Both the position numbers and the translations under genes were made by a program. A stretch of 64,000 nucleotides of DNA, from contig JBHGNT010000008.1 in assembly GCA_043228905.1 (NCBI GenBank), positions 21,204,001-21,268,000 on the forward strand. The letters are read 5' to 3'. The notes beneath the pieces are model-generated. The model ran no database searches and was not told where the DNA came from. It saw only the letters and a program-made list of their open reading frames with translations. Each line of letters opens with the position of its first letter. Position 1 is the first letter of the stretch. Of this stretch, positions 1 to 12,330 are shown piece after piece. The stretch is from Azolla caroliniana (taxonomy: Eukaryota > Polypodiophyta).

Positions 1-65
1 TTGTTCGAGTTCGACTCTTTGTCAAGTCTTTGAGTCAGCCCGGTCAGTCGGTCCTTCTACGACAA

Positions 66-531
66 TGTTACCGATACGGAACACTGTCTATCTTCAGTCC
101 TTCGAGATAGACCTCAAGGTGATTGCGTGACAAGGTATGTCGTTACATGAGGCCTGAGTCGTACTCCGTTGGTTGTGTAATAATGCGTATCTATGGGTGA
201 AGGTTCACGGCTACGACTGAGAACCTAAGTGCACTACTACGCTGCCTCTTACCCTACGCTTTCAAAAACGCACTTACGAATAGTATAGAGATTACACAAG
301 ACAACACAGGTTGCACAGACACAGAAAATCAGAGAAGATAAGATCCTATTAGAAAAGAAAGAACCTCGCGCTTAAAAATTATACGCTACCTCTTACAGAG
401 GATTTCTTCCCTTTATATACACAGGGCGTTTAGCCATTCACGCTTCTCGCATGAACCGTCACATTTCTTTTCTTAACGCTTCTAATCTAATTACGCATTT
501 TGTCCAACGGTTACAATTCCGGCGGACAACA
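66..531 (-). repeat. Solo LTR inserted in element A
   Basis: On the minus strand this 466-bp segment starts TGTTGTCCGCC and ends GGTAACA. It contains a TATATAAAGGG promoter motif near 411-421. On the plus strand its flanks are GACAA (61-65) and GACAG (532-536), a 5-bp target duplication with one mismatch. The copia linker reading resumes across it. The block at 59245-59692 has the same ends, the same TATA context and clear similarity throughout. The absence of internal sequence points to LTR-LTR recombination. Confidence 0.8.
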
Positions 532-1623
532 GACAGCTCTGTCGTCTTCGAAGGGTACCTTTTTACCGACTATTTTCTGTTGGTTCCACTGAGAGAAGAT
601 AGAGTCTTCATTGAAGACTACGTCACTGCTCTGGATTAGTTTCTTGTTCTCAGGGTCCCATATCCGGTAGCCGAAGTCCCCATCAATTCCATACCCGAGA
701 AATATGCACTTTGTTCCATGGGGCGATAACTTGGTCCTTTTCTCCCTAGGGATGAGCGTGTACGCTTCACATCCGAATATATGGAGCCTATCATAGGTCG
801 GTTGTTTGCCAGACCATAGTGCCTATGGCACTTCAAGCCTGATTGCTTTCGACGGAGAAAGATTTACCATGTATACTACCATCTGCAATGCCTCGGCCCA
901 GAACTCCAGCTTTAGTCCGGTTTGCTGGAGCATTGTCGTCACCCTCTCTTGGATCATTTGGTTGATCCATTCTGCCACTCCATTCTACATGGGTGTATAA
1001 GGAACGATATTTTGATGTTGGATCCCTTTGTTGGACAGGTACTGTTTGAAGGCTCTGGAGGTATATTCTCCTCCGTTGTCAGATCGGAGTGTCTTCACTC
1101 TGTGTCCCGATTGGTTCTCCGCTTCAGATATCCACCGAGTGAAGACCTCGCGCACTTCATCTTTGAACCTAATTGAGTAGGCCCAAACCTTCCATGTACA
1201 GTCATCTACAAATGTGATGAAGCATCGGGAGCCTCTTAGTGATCGCTCTGGCATGGGCCCACATATATCTGTGTACACGACGAGCTCTAGGGGCTGTCGT
1301 ACCGTCTCATAGTGGAGAGAGTGCGGACTTTGAGTCTGTTTCCCTTATCGACAATGCTCGTAGAAGTCCGTCTTTGCTTGGAGTTTAGGGATGTAGTCGA
1401 CCGACATCAGCCAATCGAGTCTGACTTGAGACATATGGACGAGTCGGCCATGCCATAAGTTTAGGTCGGTCTTTTCAACTACGTTCACGGCCCCGTCTAG
1501 ATTTATTGCCATAATTGGGTACAAGTTATTGTACTTGTGCCTGCTTCCAATTTTCAGATTTCCACGGATGATCATCCATGTTGACTCACTTAGAGTCGTT
1601 TTGTACCCGTCTTCGGTTAGCAT
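532..1623 (-). pseudogene. Copia integrase of element A, degenerate
   Basis: The minus-strand translation shows the GAG-pre-integrase motif LWHGRLVHMS, the core FVDDCTWKVWAY, RSDNGGEY with the second catalytic aspartate, and an NGVAEW block holding the glutamate. The C-terminal part reads IFLGYGIDGDFGYRIWDPEN and runs into an acidic linker. The zinc finger reads YEHC where CEHC is expected, so one ligand is lost. In-frame stops lie near 1343, 984 and 800. The solo LTR starts immediately downstream on the minus strand. Confidence 0.85.
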
Positions 1624-1639
1624 GCCGATGGAGGCCAGA

Positions 1640-1860
1640 CTCCTTTTTCAGATCAGGTACATGTTGGACTTAGTGTAGGGTGATCATGTTTCCATTGGGC
1701 AATCGGATGGGAACCTCTCCAGTTCCTGCGATTCTGCACTCTTGTCCGTTGCCTAGTCGGACGGTGCAAATGGCGTCGGTTGAATAGTTCAAAAATCATT
1801 CAATACTAGGGGTCATGTGGAATGTGGCACCAGAATACAGTAGCCACGTGTGTGCATCCT
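1640..1860 (-). pseudogene. Copia aspartic protease of element A, active site lost
   Basis: The minus strand encodes a retropepsin-like stretch with LLYSGATFHMTPS, where copia proteases have a DSGA active site. The catalytic aspartate codon is TAT (Tyr) at 1834-1836. In-frame stops and a frameshift follow before the integrase. The domain lies between gag and integrase as expected. It cannot have been an active protease in its present form. Confidence 0.75.
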
Positions 1861-2026
1861 ATGCATTGTAGAGGACTTCTCCGATCATCGTGTCTTCTAA
1901 GGAAAGGATTTCTCCTGATCGGGTGTCAGAAACATTGATTTGGTTGCTAATAGGAGAGTGGTCTGAGTCGGGTCATCCTTGATTCCACTCAAATCGCCGA
2001 CCACTCTCTTTCCTCTTGATCAACTA

Positions 2027-2805
2027 GCAATCGGAAACACTATGACCAGCTTTTTTGCAATGTGTACAGAATTCGCCTGATCAACCCGTTCTCGACTTCG
2101 ACCGTTGTCGGTCTCCCCTCGTTTTCGATCAACTATGGTGTCAACCGGCTCTACCGGCTTGTTCTCTTGATCAACTAAATCTATCGATCGGCTCGGTCGA
2201 GTGGTGGGCTTCTACGAACTTGTCAATGGTGAGTCTCATCGATTTTCGCCAAATGTCCTCGGTAAGGACTTGGTCGATCATCTCATCCAGTTTTAGGATT
2301 GGTCTGCTATTGGCGTATGTCATGCATAATACCTCCCAAGTCACCGACAAGCTCGATAAGAGGGCAGGGGCTTTCACTTCTTCTTCAAAGTTGATCCCTT
2401 ATGAGGAGAGTTTTGACAACACCCAGATGAAGGTGTTGATGTGGGAGGTAGCCGGATCGATCTCTCTCATCTTCATGTTGAACAGTTGTTTGATCAAAAT
2501 CAGTTTTGAATATGAGGACTTTTTCTCGTACACAGCTTGTAGCTTCTCTCACAACGAGAACAATGTCGTCTCTTTTGTCATACTAAAGTAGACATTTCGG
2601 CCAGGTGCATTCAAATGGTGGAGCGAGTGATTTCCTCCATAGATCTCTATTCTTCAGTTGTCATTGAGGCAAGCTTTTCGTTGTGTCGAATAGCTTCAAC
2701 CTGTCTTCGAATCATCAATATGTCCTGCATCATCTCCTTCCATAGGGTAAAATTTTTGCCGTCGAATTTTCATATTTCAACTCTTGTTCCGGATTTTGAA
2801 GCCAT
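2027..2805 (-). pseudogene. Copia gag (UBN2-type) of element A
   Basis: The start codon is the complement of 2803-2805 and opens MASKSGTRVEI. A stop comes soon after, then KFDGKNFTLWKEMMQDILM, typical of copia gag N-termini. Further on, ALLSSLSVTWEVLCMTYANS matches the gag UBN2 core. A complete CCHC zinc knuckle, CTHCKKAGHSVSDC, is encoded at 2027-2067. The frame is broken several times, so this is a capsid-gene relic. Confidence 0.85.
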
Positions 2806-2890
2806 GTTCTTCTTCGAAAGTGAGATTTTTATTGACCTAGTCTTTTTCCTTTCATCTTTTCTGTTGTTTGTTGTCATCAAGCAACAAGTC

Positions 2891-2902
2891 GCTCTGATAA
2901 TA
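2891..2902 (-). other. Primer-binding site of element A
   Basis: The plus strand reads gctctgataata, a two-base variant of gctctgatacca, the complement of the initiator-Met tRNA primer site found in most plant copia elements. It lies directly between gag and the LTR, which fixes the element's orientation as minus. Confidence 0.75.
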
Positions 2903-2904
2903 GT

Positions 2905-3198
2905 TGTAGATCGGATATGCGTGCGGAAATGTATGTGAGGACCTATCGATTAAGCTCAAAATACAACACAATAAGAATGGCAAGAGTATAGACAATAGAT
3001 ATGCACAATCGAAGCTTTAATGGAAGCTCTATTATTGCATTCGTTCTCTCTCTCTCTCTCTCTCTGACTCGATGTACAAGATGATCAAGAGTTTGTTTCT
3101 TTACAATGTTAGGTTATTGCTTATATACTAAGCCCTAACTCTTTGGGTGAGTTCACACTAGGATACAAGGTGGAAGGAGTCGGCCTTTTATGCCAACA
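2905..3198 (-). repeat. Probable 5' LTR of element A
   Basis: The LTR is placed from two base pairs beyond the primer-binding site (TGTAGATCGG on the plus strand) to the next suitable ...CCAACA end. It holds a TATATAAG promoter motif on the minus strand near 3120 and a (TC)n tract at 3044-3065. The partner LTR lies outside the window, so the outer boundary is inferred. Confidence 0.5.
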
Positions 3199-6100
3199 AT
3201 CTATCTTGTTTTCTTGATTGTTGTAGGTCTATTTTATTCTTCATTCTTAAATATGCAACATAATATCTCTTGTTGTTCTTTTGCATATTACTTGCATATT
3301 TTCAAGTATTTTACTTGTTTTCTTAAATTAGGTTCATGTCACCTATATGTGGAGTACTTTGTCATTTCAATGACTTATTCCTCAATATTAATAAAATAGC
3401 CATGATGCATGTCCAATTATGATGTAGGAAATTAATATCAAAATGGTGGAAGTCTTGAGAACATCATATAAGGGTTTGGTTTGCAAGCACAAACTACTTA
3501 AGTAGTTGTAACACTAAAACTAAGAACAATAATAAATAGGTACATGTAAAATATGTGCACGAGGAGGGGCAAAGATACGAGTATTGAGGGTACAATGAAT
3601 GTATCTTGTAAAGCATCTTAGAGGTATCTAATGTACCCATATCCTAAAAAGATATCTTATATGGCATCCATCAATTAAACATGATCTAATACGATGAAAA
3701 AGGCATAAGACTAGTCCTCGAGGGTGTTTTTGTAGTGATCAAGTCCAAAAGTTGGAGGAAGACTATCAAGGAAGTTTTCAACATGAGAACTACAATGAAA
3801 CTATATGCTTTCAAGGGAGATCTCGTATCAAAAGCATCAATATTTATTGGCAATATATTTGTGGAACTTGCATCTACCGTAAAAGAGTGGGGAAAGCAAA
3901 ATGTAAATATTCATCCTTGGAATGTGGAGATAGAAGAAAACAGTTATGAACCTTGGAAAAAGAGATGTCAAAAGAGTACATATTAGAATTATGCTCGCCA
4001 AAAGAGATTCGCTTTGAGTATTGAGATAAAAAAAGAGTCAATCATTTCTCTACATTTAGTTGGTGAAGCGGAGAATTATGAAAATGCATTGGATGATTGG
4101 GATGTCAAACAAACTTGCAATGACAAAATTGCTTTGTTAATGATAGGCACATGAATGACAAAAGCAACATTGAATGAAAGAAAAACGACCCCATATTGAA
4201 GTGAAGTGTGAAGCCTTCACTTATGACACTGACAAGGAAAATACTCTTGAAAAGTAAGGTGTCAATGAACTTGGCTTATTTCTACGTCTCTAATTATTTC
4301 TACATCTCTTTTTGGTTGCTTTTTGACCACTCACCAATTATGAGCGTGACATTTGCATCATCTCAAGGAAAGATAAAGAAGTTTTACCAAAAGATAGCAA
4401 GTCGATATGGAGAGGATGTATATGATTCATGTTGCTCCAATGGTGTGAATAATCATGTTTATTTAAGGATATAAGTTCTTCTACATCAAGTGTGGACCGT
4501 GCGACCCCAATTATTTACTTTCGATATTATTAGCGGAATTTGAGCCACTCTCTTGTTCATCTAAGGATGATAATTATATTAGTTATTATCAATCTTTAGT
4601 TACACAAAGTAGGTGTGGTTTGTTTTCAGCATCTAGATGATTAGTCACTACCACCTCATTGTCACAATGTCCTCAATCATCTCATCTATGAAAAAACCCT
4701 AAATTTGATGAAAATAAAGGATGGTTTAGAAGAAAAGCATCCATATTTTCTTACATAAGGGGCTTTATGGATAAAACAAAATGGAAAGTTTAGCGTTAGA
4801 TAATATGATTTTTAAAGAAGACTTGAAGATAAGAGAAGTTCTAGGAAATTTGGGAAGATTGTTATTGGTCAAAACAAGTAGAAGACATTAATCATTCCAT
4901 CGATATTTATGGGCTCGTGATGAGGTCATAATTTTGGGGAAATGATAACTTGGATCAAACTTCCACCATGCTCATCTAGGCTCATCTAGATCAAGTGTGA
5001 CCATTTATTGTTAGCTTAGAATACACTATAACCCGTAATAAGTTTGTAATTGTACTTAGGCTTCCTCTACATTCACTTAAACCTAGGCTAGTCTGTGTGC
5101 ACATATAGATATATTTGAACAAGCTTGCTTGCATTTCTAGTTGAAGAAATATAGTGAGTATTTATTTTTAATTTAATCTTCAAAAATATTTCTCCAAACA
5201 ACTTTTATCTAGAAAAAAGTAATCATGTGTCATTTTTGTAAAAGTTTGTAGAAGTCATATATCTTTTGGTAGTAAACTTGAGTCACCATACTCAAACAAA
5301 CAAAAACACTACAATACACAATCACATATAGTCATGTACACCAACAACATATTCACATTTATGTACATTGAGGTCAAGTCAAACAAACAATAATACTACC
5401 TTACCAACTACTAGATTATCTTGAGATCCTCCCCCCAAAGTGTATGACAAAAACTCAACATCTAGCAAAAGAGTTTTTGCCATTTCAAGATAACGACTAA
5501 CTATTTTGAGTTCATCTATTAAAATTAAGGTTATGTCTATTAATCTAAACTAGGCACACCTCTAATTTAAACTCCTAGTATTAGTTGTTGGTACAATATA
5601 ATACACGTTATTTTAAGGGAAACGGAGCTCGATTTTGCTTAAAAGTAAATACTTTAGTTAAAATGCTTAGAGGTAACTACGGAGCTCTATTTTGGGATAC
5701 AAATGTTATTTTAATGTATTGAACCGTTATTCATACATTGTTATACCAAAGGTCTATTTATTTAGTGAGATCATATAAATTTATCAGCATCTCCAATTGA
5801 CATAATTGATATTGAAAAGATAGAAAACACCCCTATTGAGATTGGAAATCATGTTTTCTCCATCTTAACTTATAACTCGGTCTCTTAGGCCTAAGAAATC
5901 TAGATTTGTGAGGTTATTGCTAAACTACCTTTTGACTCATAAGGGTAGTTTTGATATCACCCTAAAGACCATGGGCAATGGGAACATAAATATTTTCACT
6001 TTTTAGCCAAGTTCCATTTCTCTTATTATTAATAATTTTTATGACATTACTCACTCATATTCAATAAGATCAATGAATAGTTTATGTCGAAGGTTTTTTA

Positions 6101-6859
6101 CAAGTTGTTGTCTCTATTCCCTTTTCCATCTATGTCCTACCCCAATGACCAAATTATTTATTGGAAGAGTTAGCACTAGAAAAAAGAAGGTGAATCTATT
6201 GTTTTACCTCATTTCGAACATGCAATATTCTTAAATGAAGCACCAAGTTGCACTTCATAGAGATTCAAATATGTCAAATAAAGTTACTGCCATTAAAGAA
6301 AATATGAAGATATTGTTGGGTAGAATGACGTCTCATTTGTTAAGAGAAGGATCTTGCAAAAGAGCCGACATTGTGGAGAAGCGTGTTTGTAGTGTTTGTC
6401 CCTAGGCAACATCGAACTTCACATAAAGAATCACAAGTTGATGCAAATATGCCATAAGTTTTGTGGTTGTTTACTCAGAAGTGTGCTCTAATAATTGTTG
6501 TAGTAATAATTAGCAATATATCATATGTAGTTTATGTCAACACATATATAGAGCTCTATAAGAAGATAGTGATGGGTGTTGTATACACGAGAACAAACGA
6601 CTTAAGTATATTGTTTTTTTATTTAATGAATCATTTGATTGCAATGATGGAACTAAATATCAATGTCGTACTCAAGGGGAAATCTACGCCTACAATGCCA
6701 TTTTCAAGGGTTGACATTTCAAAAGAGAGTCCAAACATATGCTCTCTGTCTAGCATTGTAAATTAAATGTTCCTCTTGTTGTTTTCGGTCTTGTTGCTTG
6801 GTGTTTTAAAAGCAATCCCAAGTTTGATATTTACCATGGTGTTAATCTTTCATTGTTGA

Positions 6860-6905
<46 letters not shown>

Positions 6906-9900
6906 GTGTGCTTCTTTGTTACATTGTGTGTTTGTGCGTATGCATGCATGCAATTTGGTTACACACACTAGAAGAAAAACATGGTGTAGGCCTTTTCATT
7001 AGCAAGAAATATGCACAATGTTCATTGTCATTCCTCATTCTCTTAATGTTGTTTTTGGCACCCTACATGATCACATAAGGTTCCTTGTTGGCATGTTTTA
7101 GTCCTCACTTGTCATCCCTAAGGAATCGATAGCCAATCATATTGTCATTAGCACCTAGTAGTTAGGCATGCAATTTTTCTGGGCACGGTGACTTCGATTC
7201 TGAACTCAAAAGTTACACATATGGTCATTGTATTGACATAGTGCATAAGACATATATCGTTTGCATTATCGTCAATCGGATTTAGTATTGGGCCAAATAA
7301 AGACAATAAAAGCATCTAAATTCTTGCAATATTGAATCTTTGGAGAAACTTGCTACACGTATGCATTTTTTCCTTAAATAAAATTGTTTCTCCTCATTCC
7401 AATGCATGCATACATGGAAGTAGGTTCCAATATACAACTATAAAGGTTATATGGCGACACAACCCTTTTTTATATTGCAAAGTGTTTGTTTAATATAAAC
7501 GTTGTTTTTTGGTATGCTTACATGTTTGTTTTCTTCCCTTCTCGAGGCAAGTGGGTAGGCATTATCTTGTCTTATGTTTGTAACATGCAAAAAATAAGAT
7601 ACTCTAGTTTGCAAAAGGGAGGCTTCCTTAACACTTTGCCCACTTTGAGGAGGTGAAAGTTCCCTATATTTGGTTGCATAAACATTCATTTTGTATTCGC
7701 ATTGCCATTGTTTTGTGGATTTAGAAATTGGCAAACGATTGACATTATTTTGGTTGTGACTACATCGGTCAACCATGGAAACCATCCTCTTATCAAAGTT
7801 TGGCCCAACTTATCCAACTTTGCTCCCAATAGAGACAAAATACCACTAATATCTTAAAAATGGTCTCTCCTTGTTTCGTTATATTTTAATTCACTAATGA
7901 ACCTTGATAGGAAACCACATCCACATGCATTTTTACCCATTATAAACTATCATCTTAGTCTAATGCATGTTATCATCATTTGGTGAACTTGGTTTAGTTG
8001 CTTGTCTAACAATGAACATGGAATTCTTGAACCTTCCATGCCTCTCTAACTCTATTGAATACATTTTTTGTCTCCATTTTTATGGGACTACTTTCTTACA
8101 CATAAAATCAATCTAATTGTTAGAAAAATGAGAAATAATATAGCACCTCATGTAACGAAGTATGGACAAAACATGTGTGAGATGTTTCTAACTTTAGCCA
8201 TGTCAAATCATTACTTTTCTTCAAGTTGGCATCTAAAAGCTAGAAAAGCAAGATTCTATATTAAATAGTTCTAGTCGATTAGACCAACCATAACACATAT
8301 TGGGACTAATATATTATCATATCTAAATAGAGACGACATCAAGACACGGTCTTTACTAACAAATTTCTTCTACATTGTTTATATTTGAGTTTTTGTTTTA
8401 TAGTAGACAATGTACATAACATAAGTCTCCTTGAAAACATTGATTAATAAAATCGTTTTTCTATTTACATACGCATTCAATGAAGCAACTTTGTGAGAAC
8501 TAGCCATCGTTTTTAGTACCTCTGCATCAACAATATTATTGCATATAGTTATAAATTATAATTATCTGATGTCAATGAATGGATTGAATTGTAGCTCTAT
8601 GCTTTGAGCGTGCTACGTAATATTATGATCTCATTAGTACATAGAAAAACAATAAGTTAAAACACACTTGTATTTTGCACAAATAAATCACTTGTAAATA
8701 CGAGGTTTGCGTTGCATGAGACTATAAAACTGGAAATATTTATTAGAAATTTGAGAGAACTTTATATTGGGGGGGATACCATAAAGCATCTAACCTAATA
8801 TTTAGTCCTAGAAAAAGAGAAACTTTGGACTTATTTTGGTAAAATTGTTATCTCTACTAAAGGACAAATAATGTGTTGCGTCTTGAGCTTGCAAACCCTA
8901 ATTTGAAGGGTGGAAATATCCATAGTATAATGTTTCTACAATTTGAGGTACATATTTCAATCTCTAATTACTACTACTAGAATTCATGCAAGCTAACAAT
9001 CAACCATAAAAAAAAGAGGAACTTTGGATTTCTTTTGGATCAACTTTGTCTCTACTAGAGTACAAATAAAGTGTTGGATCTTCAATTGGCACTCCTAATG
9101 TAAAAGTGTGGGAACGTCCATAGTATCATGTTTCTAGACTCTAGACTTTGAGAGGTCAAAAGTCCTGTTTGAAATGTATTCTAATTCCTACCCAATAAAC
9201 AATAATGCGATAAAGCTTCAAGTACTATGCATTAGAAGCCAATCATATACGAAAAAGGGTTCCTGAAACTAAATATCATGATATTGCATGTTAGTGGCCC
9301 TTTTCAGCCATTCCCTTTGTCAATTTAATGTCATCTAGTATACATATACAAGCCAACTATGTGTAAGTGTTTTCTATATCGTCATATTATTACTTATGGA
9401 AAAAAACACAAAATGTGGATAACTTTGATAGTGAACCTATCAAAACACAAACGGAAAAGATTGCAAATCTTGAGAGGGAAAAGAAGGATGCTAATATTGG
9501 TAACCCTTTTTGTTTCTCAAATTTGCTAAATACCCTTAAGTTTTTCAAAACTTTCGAGAATACACTTATTTTTCTAAAGAAGTGCCTCTTCTTCTTTTTA
9601 TAAACTCTGCTTAATTATACCATCATATCATCAAGATTTGTAATCGCTAGTGCTAATGCATTCGTTCCATGTAATGTTGTTTTGAAGCACACTTGCATGC
9701 TTGCTTTGTTGTACAGCTCTAGGGAGAGTGGATTTGCTATAAGGACTTCAAGCTTTGAATGGAAGGCCACAAACATTGAAGAATCCAAAGGCCCTCGGAA
9801 CGTGTTAGCCAATAGTCACCAAAATATTCTTACATAGAAGAATCCAAAGAATATAAGACCGACATGCTAACCAATACTCACCAAAAATCCGTGTCTTCTA

Positions 9901-12330
9901 CTAGTTTTAGCATGCCAATAATGATTGGTCTATTTGCTCTAGTGGCAAATCAATTTTGTGCATTTAAAGTTGTTTGACGATATGTGCACCGAGCTTTTAA
10001 TTTCTTGGGACTTAAATGATGACACGTTCACATACAAGCATGGGAGAATCCTAGGTATTGTTGTTATACTATCCAACAAGCTAATATGATCTTCTATAAC
10101 CCCAACCCATACATATCATCTTTTGTTCTTTTGTAGTGGCAAGGGTATATTCAACTTTCCACATTTAAACAAATCAGGACCACATCGCAAAACCACATCA
10201 TATGAAAAAGAATTGCCACTAACCTTCATAATTATCTTATGTGTTGGTCAAACATGTGCGATAATAATCCCTATATGTACAGGATCACACCCGTGTTTTC
10301 TCACTAAATCAATTTAATCCTTGCCCATACGTCTAATAATTCACTTATGAATGACGCAATCCTATGATGGTGATCGACCGCCAATTAAACACCTATCCAC
10401 TAACCAAAATCACAAAAATGTACTGAATTTGGGGATTTCTTGAAGTTGAGTGACATTCTGAGAATTGCTTAAAATTTGAGTAGAATTTTTGGGAATCACT
10501 TATAAAAGTTGAGTGGCATTCCTCACCAACAACTGTGCTAACTATCTTACAAGGAGGCAATCTCATGATGGCAATGCAGACCCCCAAAATGTAGACATTT
10601 TTACCATGGAAGTATCAACTAAACACCAGTGAACTTTAGTATACAATCTCAGAATTGAATGTGCATCTAATGATTCATTATTATGGTCAAAAGATTTAAT
10701 CCCCGTTCCATTGAAACTTATAAAGTTCCATTCGCACGTCCCTTTATATTTTCAATGGCCATTCCACAACATTGGTTTGGTTTATCACGAAGGCTTTTAA
10801 TTAGTTCCTTTCCTAGGAAACGATTTACAATTTAAAGACCCTCTCTTCAGATGGAGTGTTTTCAGAGGACCAAATATTGTTTTTTATAAACACAAACTTT
10901 CATTGCAATTTTTACAATCAAGATGTAAAAGCTCAAAACTCTTGCAATTGAGAAGGAGTTTCTTTTTCAACAAGATCTCTATGCCTAGGCACTTTATGGG
11001 AGTGCTATTTGAATTAAAACCACGAGAAAAAAAGCAATTTTATTCTCTTATGTGCAATTTATAGGGCATACGGTACAATGAGTTGGATTGCTCAAAGATG
11101 GTTGAGAGATTCGAGGAAAGTTGAGTTGTTAAATGAAACTTCTCTTTTTCAACAATGTTTGAGTTAGACTAGTACCCTTCTAACAACATGTGTTTTAGGA
11201 AAACAATTTTGTTGGCCTAACCTGTTGCTATAACTCAAACACATCCACCCCAACCTCCAAGGCTCCCCGATCTAAAAGTTTCATGTCAAGGTGTTGTGTT
11301 ACATGAAACTTCAAGTATCACATCTTCTTCCGAGTAAACATGATGTTCAAATAGATCTTTTTTACCCTCGTGAGAAAGTGCTTTACAATAAAATGTTCAA
11401 AGGTACATATTATGTTGCGTTCCATGGACAAATATCCATATAGGTTTGAAGACCCTTTTGGTGTATTGACCTCAAGCAATATCCAATTAGAGCTCGACCT
11501 TGGCAGTATTGTAATTGAGGAGATGGATTGAGCTTATGCACACCTACTCTAGTTTACAAACCTTACAATGATTCTTAGTTATAGATTGTACACAAGTGTT
11601 ATGAAATAGGCTTGAACGAAAAAACTTATCTACCCCCAAAACTTGAATTTTGACATGATTTAATAATGTGTTATAGAAGACGGGTTCACATTGCAAACAT
11701 ATCCAACCTAAATCACCTCATAAAGCATGCTGATCATACAAATATCATTCACTTATGGAGTCCTAAAGAGGGGCATGATCACACACACATCATAACGAGT
11801 TGACTTGAGGTTTGTGTTAGAAAACGTTGTAATGAGAGGGCTCAGGCTTTGCATGAGTGAATTGACTTGACTTCATGCCAAACCCGGCGTTCCATTAGAA
11901 TGGAAAGATTCAGTTGGAGATGGGTGCCTAGTGTTGAGACTTTAGGAAGAGTGCCGACAAGCGAGAATAAATGGGGCACAAACATTGTAATTGGAGCGAA
12001 ATAATGTAGAGAGATTTCTTTAAATATTTTGTAATCCTTATCATGTATATATATGTACTGTTTTTACTTAGGCCATGATTCCTTATAGATCATGACAACA
12101 ATAGAACACTGGGTATATAAGCAAGCAAGCAATATGAGGCATTGAAAGGATTAGGTAATGCTATGAAATTAGGGCATGCAAGCGTTTTAATGGGAGAAGT
12201 TATTTGAGACATGACCCAAACTGTCAAAGGAGGGACAAATGTGTGATTATTGAGTATATGCATAAAAGAATATATATAAGGATGAGAATGAAGACAAACA
12301 AGAAGCCCAAGGAAGGACTTTTTATATGTA
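3199..12330. other. AT-rich intergenic DNA, no recognisable gene
   Basis: About 9 kb without a supported gene. All open frames here are short and low in complexity. A stretch at 3735-4470 has two overlapping plus-strand frames (83 and 65 codons) and another of 88 codons, with no motif I recognise; it could be an old transposon fragment. I see no tRNA, rRNA or LTR pair. A (TC)n tract lies at 6863-6902. Confidence 0.6.
6863..6902. repeat. (TC)20 microsatellite
   Basis: Uninterrupted TC dinucleotides over about 40 bp in otherwise unremarkable AT-rich DNA. Confidence 0.95.

Larger units (their letters stand above)
1..3198 (-). mobile_element. Ty1/copia retrotransposon relic A, truncated by the window edge
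   Basis: Read on the minus strand this element runs LTR, primer-binding site, gag with a zinc knuckle, protease, integrase and the acidic linker that normally precedes reverse transcriptase. Reverse transcriptase, RNase H and the 3' LTR would lie left of position 1. The order gag-PR-IN-RT is diagnostic of Ty1/copia. Stops and frameshifts occur in every domain and catalytic residues are lost, so it is a fossil. A solo LTR of another family (66-531) sits inside the linker. Confidence 0.9.

Noticed and set aside
64-3198. Treating 1-531 as the 3' LTR of copia relic A
   Set aside because: The block lies between integrase and reverse transcriptase positions, has its own near-perfect duplication, and matches LTR-like sequence at 59245-59692 of another family. 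The linker reading continues on its far side.
3735-3986. Overlapping 83- and 65-codon plus-strand frames as a small gene
   Set aside because: Two frames overlap with no motif or promoter context, and the downstream continuation is broken by stops. It may be an old transposon fragment, but I cannot support it.
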